This document shows positions 43,001 through 48,659 of a stretch of DNA of 64,000 nt, in pieces. The position numbers were made by a program, and so were the translations under genes. The stretch is from Struthidea cinerea. Its lineage: Eukaryota; Chordata; Aves; Passeriformes; Corcoracidae. Each line of letters starts with the position of its first letter. Position 1 is the stretch's first letter. The notes beneath the pieces are model-generated. The model made no database searches. It saw only the letters and a list, made by a program, of their open reading frames with translations, and was not told the origin of the DNA. Where the stretch lies: NCBI GenBank assembly GCA_013397865.1, contig VZTI01004088.1:685600-749599 (forward strand). The letters run 5' to 3'.

Positions 43001-45211
43001 AGAACTAACATGTTTAGGTAACCACGTTGAGTGAGGAAAAGTGCAAGATGGCATTTAAATTGTACCATGTTGTATTTTAGAAAAAGTAGCAAGTGAAAGA
43101 CTGATCACTGCAAGTCTGATCTTACTATTAGAAATAGCCACACTGCTTTTAAATCAAGCATTCTTCTTCAAGCATACTAGTATTTCTGTATAGCTTTTGC
43201 ATTTAAGAAGCATGTAAAATTCTAACTGCATAAACCTGTAATGCTTTAACATACTTAGAATTATATTCTCACGTCAGTACAATTCAGAGCAGGAGAAACT
43301 CCTCTATGCTGGGCCATGGTACCATTCAAATCAAAGTACATACACAAACCAGACACATACCCTTTCTCTCTGGTTAGCTGACTTACAGCAGACTTTTTTT
43401 TTTTCTTTTGGTTTTGTACTATTCTAAATAATTCTGTCACATTTTGGCCAAATGTAGCACACTGTACCAAAGCTGAGAGAGACTGAGCAGGAAACTGTTA
43501 CCACACGCAAACAAAAAACTTGCCCAGTTGTAGCTCAAACCCATGTAATTCTTCCGCTACAAGAAGTGCTACTGAAACAAACGGTGTCATTCGGAAGCAC
43601 TCATGAATACACGGTATTAAAAGTGTAATATTACACTACCGCGGCCTTAGAACGAGCAATGAGCCATCGCTACCTCAGCACAATAGCAAGTTGCAGATCT
43701 GGATTTCCCGCAGCACCTGACCTCATAGGTGGCTAGCAGTTCTTAAGAAAACAGTTTTTCCTGGATTAAAGTGAGAATGTTAAAACATTAAGCAATGCAA
43801 ATAACAGCGATTCAAACTCCTGATTCAACACCCCTAGTACAATGGTCTACCATGGTACACTGACTAGGTTTTCTTCACGTTTAGCACCAAGGAGAAATAT
43901 ACTATGAAAGTGACACCCTTCTAAGGAACATTCACAGCCATACTTCAAAACTATTTAAATTTCTTCAAGAAGAAGACTTAAACAAAGGAAAAAAGTGGCC
44001 GCTATGACCAAGTTTTCTAGTGTGTCCAAAAGTTTAAATGAAAGACATAGCATCTATTCTGCTCTCTGCAGGCAATACCTGTTACTCATGAGTAACACAT
44101 ACAGAAGGTATACCTTGGAGCATTAAGCATCATAAAAACAAATTTTGTGCTGTAAAACCTACAAAAGACTTACAAAAGTATCTACCGCTAGCTCTTACCC
44201 CAACAGGAAGACCAAAAGAAATCAGAATTTAAAACCCATCTGCAATGACACCTACTGGAAGGGAAAAGATTGATGACTCAGGCTCACATCTGCCCTTCAT
44301 ACTCCTCAAATTCTCTCATTGATCTCACAACACCACTAGGCTTACAAAAGCATCCTTGGAGTGGAAATACGCACAAGAAATTATACCAGCACATTTTTTC
44401 TGCAACATCAGTTTGTAATTACTTTTTTTAATGGACTCAGCACCTGAAAACATTCCCTGACAAGTGAACTACTGAGCTACGGAAGCCGCCTCAACTTCTC
44501 AAGAAAGGCTGTTCTTTTAAGATTACCTTAAAAGTTGCGTGAGTTACAGGCAGGCCACTAATTCCCCATGTAATCGTCGCCTTTTAAACACTAGACAAAG
44601 GTCTACCTGCTACAGATTAACCTCCTCCGCAGCCCAAGTGCTCCGGGGCACACACGCGATTACTGCTTTCCTCCCGCCGGCCCTTTGACATTCAGGGACG
44701 GCTGGGGACCGAGCGGCGACCCTCGGGCTGCCGCGCCGGGCACAGGCGCCCGTACAAGTTTCGGCACCGCACACCGGCGGCAGTGGGGGACACACAACAC
44801 GGCTGATTAAATCCGACAGCTAAAAGCCATTTCCAGGCTGTTTCTACCCACGGCGAAGCCCGGGCGGGGGGGTGAGGGGGGGCAGTGAGGAAGCGCTGAC
44901 TGTCCTTGATGTATTTCGGTCCGCTCCCCGGATTCCCACAGCCCCGGCGGGACACGGATCACCGGCGCTGCCCGGGACGGCACCTGGGGCAGCCGGCGGC
45001 GGGGGGATACTCAAGCCCCGCGCCAGGGAGAAGGGAGGAGCGGGCGGGGCTGTGGGGCCGGGACGGCCGGAGGGGGTCGGAGCCCGCGGCGGGATGCGGC
45101 CCGGGAGCGAGCGGCGCCGGCGGTACCTGATGATGTCGTCCTGGTGCCCCAGGTAGAATTTTTGCCGGTGCTCCCGGGGGCTGTAGACCACGCCGACCCC
45201 CGCCACGAAGT
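924..45211 (-). CDS. EML5: EML5 gene, 5' part (13 coding exons, start in gap, 3' end outside window)
   Basis: EML5 is a large cytoplasmic microtubule-associated WD40 protein built from three tandem HELP-WD units. In this window I joined exons at 45211-45127, 24931-24772, 22344-22246, 21684-21616, 18428-18243, 10929-10794, 8117-7916, 6827-6690, 5981-5725, 4109-3897, 2974-2807, 1565-1459 and 1042-924. All acceptors are AG and all donors GT, and every phase agrees with its neighbour, giving 1939 visible coding bases with no frameshift or stop. The reading matches my memory of vertebrate EML5 almost residue for residue across unit 1. The human protein is about 1,970 residues, so roughly one third is here. 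The initiator ATG is not visible and should be in the N run at 45212-45600. EML6 is the closest paralogue; EML5 is preferred because of the near-identity and the TTC8 neighbour. Function beyond microtubule association is family knowledge, not visible here. Confidence 0.96.
1043..2806 (-). other. EML5: EML5 introns 12 and 11 (apart from exon 12)
   Basis: Intron 12 (1043-1458) and intron 11 (1566-2806) are AT-rich and show no repeat family or extra exon that I can support. Short open frames such as 1949-2131 have no protein-like features. Confidence 0.85.
1459..1565 (-). CDS. EML5: EML5 coding exon 12 (acidic linker)
   Basis: 107 bases, entering in phase 1 and leaving in phase 0. It encodes ESLVDSNSDESDSDQSDVPE, then LDSEIEQETQITYRRQ. 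The run of Ser/Asp/Glu is the acidic linker between the first and second HELP-WD units. The acceptor is TGGTGACAG|AAA and the donor CAG|GTAAAG. An ATG just upstream, which would give a longer open frame, is intronic. Confidence 0.95.
2807..2974 (-). CDS. EML5: EML5 coding exon 11
   Basis: 168 bases, entering and leaving in phase 1. It reads (G)AKFKKYLGHSAHVTNVRWSH, then DHQWVVSIGGADHSVFQWKF, and ends LHIAPQ. The GHSxHVTNVRWSHD...SIGGxDxSVFQW blade closes the first EML WD unit. The acceptor is TTGTTCCAG|GAG and the donor CAAG|GTAAGT. An open plus-strand frame over the same bases is an antisense shadow. Confidence 0.97.
2975..3896 (-). other. EML5: EML5 intron 10
   Basis: Mostly AT-rich. A stretch at about 3371-3721 is less AT-rich and open on the plus strand for about 116 codons but lacks an ATG start; it is treated under findings. 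No exon of EML5 is missing between exons 10 and 11, because their phases join. Confidence 0.8.
3897..4109 (-). CDS. EML5: EML5 coding exon 10
   Basis: 213 bases, entering and leaving in phase 1. It reads GKEVTNKEELKGIQWASWTC, then VSGVEVNGIWPKYSDINDIN, and ends MVTADDYGIVKLFRYPCLRK. WASWTCV...GIWP and the DDYGxVKLFRYP blade are diagnostic of EML proteins. The acceptor is TTTTGCTTAG|GTGG and the donor AAAG|GTAAAA. Confidence 0.97.
4110..5724 (-). other. EML5: EML5 intron 9
   Basis: AT-rich intron. The only recognisable item is a weak, ancient repeat-like stretch at 4600-4715. Confidence 0.8.
4600..4715 (+). repeat. Possible ancient CR1/SINE-type interspersed repeat
   Basis: The stretch CTGAGTCAGACCAAAGGCCC followed by TTGTCTTCTGGAAAGGCCAG resembles an old amniote repeat with the core AGACCAAAGGTCC...CTGTCTTC...GTGGCCA. 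It is heavily diverged and lies in EML5 intron 9. The identification rests on short matches only. Confidence 0.4.
5725..5981 (-). CDS. EML5: EML5 coding exon 9
   Basis: 257 bases, the longest exon in view, entering in phase 2 and leaving in phase 1. It begins (R)[20 protein letters not shown], continues SPDGNFLAVGSNDSSVDVYG, and ends in NDGNGKRLFYRMP. The blade with the IHELKYSPDG core and the NDGNGKRLFY segment are both EML signatures. The acceptor is ATACTACAG|A and the donor CCA-A|GTAAG. The last codon is a serine split with exon 10; I recall the human protein having a glycine here. Confidence 0.96.
5982..7915 (-). other. EML5: EML5 introns 8 and 7 (apart from exon 8)
   Basis: Intron 8 (5982-6689) and intron 7 (6828-7915) show nothing beyond AT-rich unique sequence. 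Confidence 0.85.
6690..6827 (-). CDS. EML5: EML5 coding exon 8
   Basis: 138 bases, entering and leaving in phase 2. It reads (R)IWSLIDHALIARCNMEEPI, then RCAAVSTDGIHLALGMKDGS and FTVLRV. It completes the blade begun in exon 7 (SVRIWS) and carries the next one. The acceptor is TATTTTAG|A and the donor CAG|GTATGT. The only ATG in the exon is internal, not a start. Confidence 0.96.
7916..8117 (-). CDS. EML5: EML5 coding exon 7
   Basis: 202 bases, entering in phase 1 and leaving in phase 2. It reads (G)[20 protein letters not shown], then EIFEIVVHERNKPFLIMQGH, and ends WALAVHPTKPLAMTGSDDRS plus V and a split arginine. It covers one and a half WD blades; the conserved GHxEGExWALAxHP segment is typical of the EML second propeller. 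The acceptor is CTACAG|GTC and the donor CAG|GTTAAA. Plus-strand open frames over this exon are antisense shadows. Confidence 0.97.
8118..10793 (-). other. EML5: EML5 intron 6
   Basis: 2.7 kb of AT-rich sequence with no recognised repeat or exon. A slightly GC-richer stretch near 9120-9470 has short plus-strand open frames without protein-like features. Confidence 0.8.
10794..10929 (-). CDS. EML5: EML5 coding exon 6
   Basis: 136 bases, entering in phase 0 and leaving in phase 1. It reads [20 protein letters not shown], then a VRLWDL blade end, then PITVIDLRETDQGYK and the first base of a glycine codon. The acceptor is TCTCTTTAG|GCA and the donor AAAG|GTAAAG. ATGGRDGCxRLWD is a textbook WD40 blade with the structural GRDG turn. 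Confidence 0.97.
12569..12972 (+). mobile_element. CR1 LINE, 3'-terminal fragment
   Basis: It reads TATGAGGAGAAGCTGAGGGA, AAAAGAGGCTCAGGGGAGAC, then TTGGAACAGGCTGCCCAGGG, and ends in TCGATGATCTTGGAGG...TCTATGATTCT. These are hallmark stretches of the end of CR1 ORF2 and its 3' untranslated region, ending in the CR1 terminal short repeat ATGATTCT. It is 5'-truncated, as CR1 copies nearly always are, and lies antisense in EML5 intron 5. Confidence 0.92.
14848..14881. repeat. Short direct repeat, 19-base period
   Basis: TGTTATTTAACCTCA occurs at 14848-14862 and TGTTATTTAACCTCA again from 14867, in EML5 intron 5. Confidence 0.85.
17125..17152. repeat. Dinucleotide microsatellite (TA)n-(CA)n
   Basis: About ten TA units followed by CACAC in EML5 intron 5. 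Confidence 0.95.
18243..18428 (-). CDS. EML5: EML5 coding exon 5
   Basis: 186 bases, 62 codons, phase 0 on both sides. It begins FWSLCGNSLTPKRGVFGKTG and includes YSGALNGDIYVWKG, a WD blade ending in a VWKG variant of the WD dipeptide. It ends IQGAHA. The acceptor is TGTTACAG|TTC and the donor GCT|GTAAGT. The 7.3-kb intron 5 follows. Confidence 0.97.
18429..21615 (-). other. EML5: EML5 intron 4
   Basis: 3.2 kb containing the solo LTR at 19490-20063. I recognise nothing else in it. Confidence 0.85.
19490..20063 (+). mobile_element. Solo ERV LTR in EML5 intron 4, antisense to the gene
   Basis: About 574 bases starting TGTGCTGGTTTGGGCTGGGA and ending ACCATGACA, so it has the TG...CA ends of a retroviral LTR. 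It contains a TATAAA box at 19761-19766 and an ATTAAA polyadenylation signal at 19937-19942. The sequence is of a very common avian LTR type (GGGATATTCCAGACCATATG before the TATA box, CCTATTAAACTGTCTTTA at the poly-A region). No internal retroviral coding sequence adjoins it, so it is a solo LTR left by recombination. Flanking bases CTAGT and GTGGT agree only in part, so a target-site duplication is not clear. It is oriented opposite to EML5. The exact subfamily cannot be assigned without a repeat library. Confidence 0.88.
21616..21684 (-). CDS. EML5: EML5 coding exon 4
   Basis: 69 bases, 23 codons, phase 0 on both sides. It reads IFDISWDLYQPNKLVSCGV and ends KHIK. The SCGVKHIKFW motif, completed by exon 5, is characteristic of EML proteins. 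The acceptor is TATGCAG|ATA and the donor AAG|GTAATG. The exon is short enough to be missed by ORF-length criteria; its boundaries come from splice sites and homology. Confidence 0.96.
22246..22344 (-). CDS. EML5: EML5 coding exon 3
   Basis: 99 bases, 33 codons, phase 0 on both sides. It reads RLVSVGLDSKNTVCVWDW and ends in MAPGHTDR, a typical WD blade with the VCVWDW signature. The acceptor is TTTTTAG|CGT and the donor AGA|GTAAGT. A longer minus-strand open frame that continues upstream into the intron is an artefact; the acceptor and the homology set the exon start. Confidence 0.97.
23115..23176. repeat. Two-copy tandem duplication, 35-base period
   Basis: A 27-base stretch starting AAATGTTATTTTTCCTATAG is at 23115-23141 and identically at 23150-23176. 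Part of it (TTCCTATAGAAAT) also occurs between them. It lies in EML5 intron 2. Confidence 0.95.
24772..24931 (-). CDS. EML5: EML5 coding exon 2
   Basis: 160 bases, entering in phase 2 and leaving in phase 0. The translation begins (S)LALHPERVLVATGQVGKEP and ends LAFDLDGQ. ATGQVG is the strongly conserved EML-family motif at the first WD blade, and the next segment, with IACLAF, starts the second blade. The acceptor is a T-rich tract ending GGCAG|C, and the donor is CAG|GTATGT. A 20.2-kb intron separates it from exon 1. Confidence 0.97.
28576..28645. repeat. Two-copy tandem duplication, 35-base unit
   Basis: Units 28576-28610 and 28611-28645 both start TGCACTCAGA and end TTTAC; I count four mismatches in 35 bases. 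It lies in EML5 intron 1. Confidence 0.95.
30327..30358. repeat. Short tandem repeat, 10-base unit CTAAAGAATT
   Basis: Three successive units at 30331, 30341 and 30351, the last slightly changed, in EML5 intron 1. Confidence 0.9.
32972..32994. repeat. Pentanucleotide microsatellite (AATGT)n
   Basis: Four perfect AATGT units followed by AAT in EML5 intron 1. It is short, so possibly polymorphic but unremarkable. Confidence 0.95.
34420..34454. other. Assembly gap (35 N) beside a poly-G run
   Basis: A short N run in EML5 intron 1. The bases right after it are a G-rich homopolymer-like stretch (G9-C-G7-T-GG-T-GG) followed by poly-T, so the gap probably reflects a sequencing or assembly failure in low-complexity DNA. 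Confidence 0.99.
34455..34494. repeat. G-rich run with possible quadruplex, followed by T runs
   Basis: The stretch begins G9-C-G7, then TGGTGG, then T runs. The long G tracts could fold as a G-quadruplex. It abuts the 35-base assembly gap, so the bases themselves may be unreliable. Confidence 0.7.
38226..38455 (-). mobile_element. CR1 LINE fragment (end of reverse transcriptase ORF)
   Basis: On the minus strand it encodes a piece including VRLHLEYCVQFWAPQYERHV and LLKRVHRRATKMIKNLDHLS, which is the conserved C-terminal end of the CR1 ORF2 polyprotein. At the DNA level the plus strand shows CACAGTACTCCAGGTGCAGT-CTCACCAGCACTGAG, a classic CR1 stretch in reverse. It is an older, diverged copy truncated at both ends, in EML5 intron 1 and in the same orientation as the gene. 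Confidence 0.88.
41058..41104. repeat. A-rich simple sequence
   Basis: Runs of A broken by GAGAG and GAAAGAAG in EML5 intron 1. A similar A/GA-rich patch lies at 31141-31183. Neither follows a recognisable retrocopy. Confidence 0.85.
41137..41176. repeat. Imperfect two-copy repeat, 22-base period
   Basis: CCTTGGAGCATGTCAGCA at 41137-41154 and CCTTGGAGCACATCAGCA at 41159-41176, with two mismatches, in EML5 intron 1 just after A-rich simple sequence. Confidence 0.9.
45127..45211 (-). CDS. EML5: EML5 coding exon 1 (3' part; 5' part in assembly gap)
   Basis: The visible 85 bases read FVAGVGVVYSPREHRQKFY followed by LGHQDDII, then AG of a split serine codon. This is the end of the first HELP region, where EML proteins carry a Y-x-GHxDDI signature. 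The donor is CAG|GTACCG with GT at 45126-45125. The exon leaves in phase 2, which fits the single base that opens exon 2. By comparison with human EML5 about 38 N-terminal codons precede it and should lie in the N run that begins at 45212. The exon is very GC-rich and lies inside a CpG-rich block, as expected for a promoter-proximal first exon. Confidence 0.93.
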
Positions 45212-45600
45212 NNNNNNNNNNNNNNNNNNNNNNNNNNNNNNNNNNNNNNNNNNNNNNNNNNNNNNNNNNNNNNNNNNNNNNNNNNNNNNNNNNNNNNNNN
45301 NNNNNNNNNNNNNNNNNNNNNNNNNNNNNNNNNNNNNNNNNNNNNNNNNNNNNNNNNNNNNNNNNNNNNNNNNNNNNNNNNNNNNNNNNNNNNNNNNNNN
45401 NNNNNNNNNNNNNNNNNNNNNNNNNNNNNNNNNNNNNNNNNNNNNNNNNNNNNNNNNNNNNNNNNNNNNNNNNNNNNNNNNNNNNNNNNNNNNNNNNNNN
45501 NNNNNNNNNNNNNNNNNNNNNNNNNNNNNNNNNNNNNNNNNNNNNNNNNNNNNNNNNNNNNNNNNNNNNNNNNNNNNNNNNNNNNNNNNNNNNNNNNNNN
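45212..45600. other. Assembly gap (389 N) hiding EML5 start
   Basis: An unbroken run of N inside the CpG-rich EML5 promoter region. It should contain the start codon, the first part of the HELP region and probably the transcription start. Long open frames reported across it exist only because N does not encode stops. Confidence 0.99.
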
Positions 45601-45980
45601 GGCCGGGCGGGCCCGACGGGCTGCCGGGGGCGCGGGCAGCGGGGGCGACGCGGGACCGAGCGAGGAGCTGCCGCCGAGTGGTGGCGGCGAGCGGGCAGGT
45701 GGGAATGCGCTTCACCACCGCGCGTTCTGGCGTGTCGCGGGGCTTTTTTAATTTACCTTTTCTTTTTTTTCCCCCTCCTTAAGCGAGGCTTTGTGTTCTC
45801 CCCCTTCCCCAAGTTTAAGGGGTTTTTGTTTTTACTGCCCCTTCGGGGAGCATGCCCGTCCCTTGCCTTTCCCCCGACGCACCGCCGCCGGCTCTCGGCA
45901 GCCACTGGGACTGGATGAGTCCCAGCCCCTTCTCAGCCGTGTGTGGAAGTCACCCTCCGCTCTCACTGGAGACCGGCAGC

Positions 45981-48119
45981 ACGCCAGCTCCGTTTCATCC
46001 GAGAAGAAAATGTCAACTGTAATTTTTAATGACGAATACTTAACCCTTTCAGCCCACCGCCTGACTCACGCACCACACAAAAGTTACTTCCCCATTCAAG
46101 CCCTAATTTCCCCATACACAACTTTTCAGCCTCAGTTCTCAAAGCGTTTTACGTGGCAAAGTCACCACTTTCCGACCTCACAGATGTGGAAGCGACTTCT
46201 CTGTGCCGCATAAGCCAGTAGTGCTGGGGAACCACCTCACCAGGTCCACAATTTCGGTCAGGAAAACGTGCTCCACTCCAGCTTTGTCACTCTATAGAGT
46301 ACCTCGCTGGCTAAAAAAATGAACATGTACGTTATCATGCGAACAGCTTTGTGCTACAAAGCCGAATAGCCGTTCTAAAAGCTTCTGGGTAACTGGTTTG
46401 ACAATTTAAAATAAACCCAATATTTTTCCTATTACTTTCAGCAGAGGTTTGTCTTTCCAAGCGTATTTATTTTATCAGGATCTATCTTTAAATCTTCATT
46501 TCTTTATTTTCTTTTGATCTTTTACTGTTTTATTACTCATATTGACTATTCTCCCACAAAACATTTACTTTTAACTAGTTAGTTCATGTTGGAGACATTT
46601 TTCCATGCTACTTTATTTTCCTTTTAATTAGAGGGAGTTTTTCCCCTTACATCTCTCTTGCATAAACTTAATATTGTATTAGTCCTTTCATTGTTTTAGA
46701 AAAATAATTCTTTTGTAAAAATGCATGCATTTAACCATTCCAGCCAATTAACTTCATATTAACATATTTTCACAGTGTAAAACACTGAGAGACAATATTT
46801 TTCTCAAGCTCTTACAATGACAATGTTTGTGACACCAGGCTCAGTTGCAGCTTTCAGTCCCACACATTTAATGAAAACAACACAGCATGGAACAGAAATC
46901 TGCAGAGAGATTCATGCAGACTGAAACTTACATCCAAGGAAACTTACCCTTCCATGAAACATATAACTTTTTGAATTAAAGAAAAGGATTTTAATCCCTA
47001 ATCAGGACAAAAATCTGTATATACTAACCAACAGATAAAGAAAATCTTACTCTCAGAAAATTATAAGCAGTCTTTTCCCCTTCTATTTGCTCCCTAAGCA
47101 GCTGGAGCACCTTTGAACTTGGGGAGCCATAGTTTCTCAGGAAGTCCTGAGGGGGGTAACTAGCCAGGGAAATGGGCTGGACAGTTCCCAACTAGCTTGT
47201 CTTAGAACTGCAAAATGTATTATTCTTTCTAATCAGATGTTGATTCTGCATGGCTGTTCTGTGTTGCTATCCCATGGGGAAGGTGGTTACAGGAACAATT
47301 CTATAATGATGCCTAATCTCATTCTGGAAATTGGATTGATTATCAACAGACACAGGCATCTGATATATTTGACTTCTGCTGTTGCAAAAGCTCATTTGAA
47401 AGTGGGAGTATTTTTATGGTATAAATTAAGAATATATTAATTTTGTATTTACTGCCCATATAATGAATATTTAAACATGAATGTACAAAACACTTAATTA
47501 TGGTGTCTTTACTTTCTTCTACTCTCTATAAATACATACTTTTCTTAGATTAGTACTTAAAGGGAAATTCTGGATCTCCTGAGATCAATACTAATGTGCA
47601 GTATTAACTTCAGTGGAGCTAAAATGTTAATCTTGTCGTCTTAATTGCAACTCAGAAATTAGAGCAAGAGAGTATTTAGTAAGTGAAAGTGAACAGGCTG
47701 TTTTCTGTCACTTGTTCCAAAACTAAAACTGAAGAGAACAAAAAAGAGCAATCAGGAAGAAAATTTAATATGTAGCAACATTGTCTCTAACTGGAAGTTG
47801 CAGATCATATTTTGTGTAATGAACAGAAGAACCCACAACCATAGTCAGAAAAACTACATATATGCAGTGCGAGGATGGGAACAGCTGCACATCACATTCA
47901 CCACACAAATACCCAGTATTTTCTTTAGATTTTTCGGGAATTTACTACCATCTCTAAAATAGTGCATTTCCTGAGAGAAAATTACAAGAGGAAAACTATT
48001 CATTGTCATAGTTTACTAACCTTATGCTGATGCACAAGGTGTGCAAGGGAAATTTTACACACTTGGCATCTGTTTTTGACAGGAATAGGAAGCAGTGTAG
48101 CATAACAACCTCTTCCTCT
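45981..48119. other. Intergenic sequence upstream of EML5
   Basis: AT-rich DNA after the EML5 CpG block ends. I see no gene, repeat family or RNA gene. Confidence 0.75.
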
Positions 48120-48506
48120 CTCCCTGCTCTGACGAGCGTTCCCACTCGGGCACACATCCTTCCTTTGGCCTCTGGATGTCTCTTCCCATATCACTCACTC
48201 ATTGCGGGCAGTCAACGCTTTGGGAGCCACAAGGCCCCACAATGTTCCGCCATCAGCGTGGCATTCTCGTTTACGTTGCACATTTACCCCAAAACTCAGA
48301 CACCAGTTCCTGACCAGCCTTTTTCTCGGAAGATACAGAAACTGAGCACGGCCAGTGCTTTCCGAGCTGTTGTGGGCCAGGGAGCATCCTCCGGTCGCTC
48401 GCGGCAGCCTGGGACGCGCGGCCGAGCCTGGCGGGACGGGCACGGCGCTGTCCAAGGTGCTGATCGCTGCAGGCAGAGCACATGGGGCCAGCTGATGTTC
48501 GCAGGA
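48120..48506. other. Small CpG-rich patch in intergenic DNA next to the SINE
   Basis: GC and CpG content is raised here, most strongly between about 48360 and 48480 (for example GGTCGCTCGCGGCAGCCTGG and GCGCGGCCGAGCCTGGCGGG). Several frames on both strands stay open, which is a by-product of high GC. It could be a small promoter or enhancer, or old repeat sequence carried with the SINE; I recognise no protein. Confidence 0.5.
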
Positions 48507-48659
48507 AGTTCCACAGATTCCACGGAATATTCTGCGTTGGAAGGGACCCACAAGGATCATCGAGTCCAGCTCTTATATGGATGGCCCATACAGGGATCAA
48601 ACCCACGTCCTTGGTGTTATCAACACCATGCTGTAACGACTGCGCCAATCGCAGGGTCA
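48507..48659 (-). mobile_element. tRNA-Ile-derived SINE with CR1 tail (TguSINE1-like)
   Basis: On the minus strand the 5' part (48659 to about 48582) is a diverged tRNA-Ile. It has a B box GGTTTGATCCC (48603-48593) and an anticodon arm TGGTG-TTGATAA-CACCA (48628-48612) with anticodon GAT. It also has an acceptor-like end TATGGGCCA. It runs directly into a CR1-type 3' end (48575-48507) reading TGGACTCGATGATCCTTGTG-GGTCCCTTCCAAC. A tRNA head joined to the tail of the resident LINE is the usual build of a SINE; I recall this combination in zebra finch as TguSINE1. It is not a functional tRNA gene because the D arm and acceptor stem are degraded. Confidence 0.82.

Larger units (their letters stand above)
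24932..45126 (-). other. EML5: EML5 intron 1 (20.2 kb)
   Basis: Mostly AT-rich, unique-looking DNA. Recognised contents are the duplication at 28576-28645, small tandem repeats at 30327, 32972 and 41137, A-rich simple sequence, the gap with the G run at 34420-34494 and the CR1 fragment at 38226-38455. The last 500 bases before exon 1 belong to the CpG-rich promoter block. Long first introns often hold regulatory elements, but none can be named from sequence alone. Confidence 0.85.
44630..45980. promoter_or_regulatory. EML5: CpG-rich EML5 promoter and exon 1 region, interrupted by a gap
   Basis: GC and CpG content rise sharply here against AT-rich flanks. The block covers exon 1, the first few hundred bases of intron 1, the 389-base N run, and a CpG-rich stretch from 45601 to about 45980. 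GC-box-like GGGCGGGGC occurs near 45040. This is the expected CpG-island promoter of EML5, transcribed leftward. The transcription start cannot be placed because the decisive bases are in the gap. Confidence 0.75.

Noticed and set aside
45011..45782. Open frames of 212-235 codons on both strands across the EML5 gap
   Set aside because: Most of their length is N. The only real coding part is exon 1 on the minus strand.
48582..48659. tRNA-Ile gene
   Set aside because: The anticodon arm and B box are recognisable, but the acceptor stem and D arm do not pair well and the sequence continues straight into a CR1 tail, so it is a SINE head.
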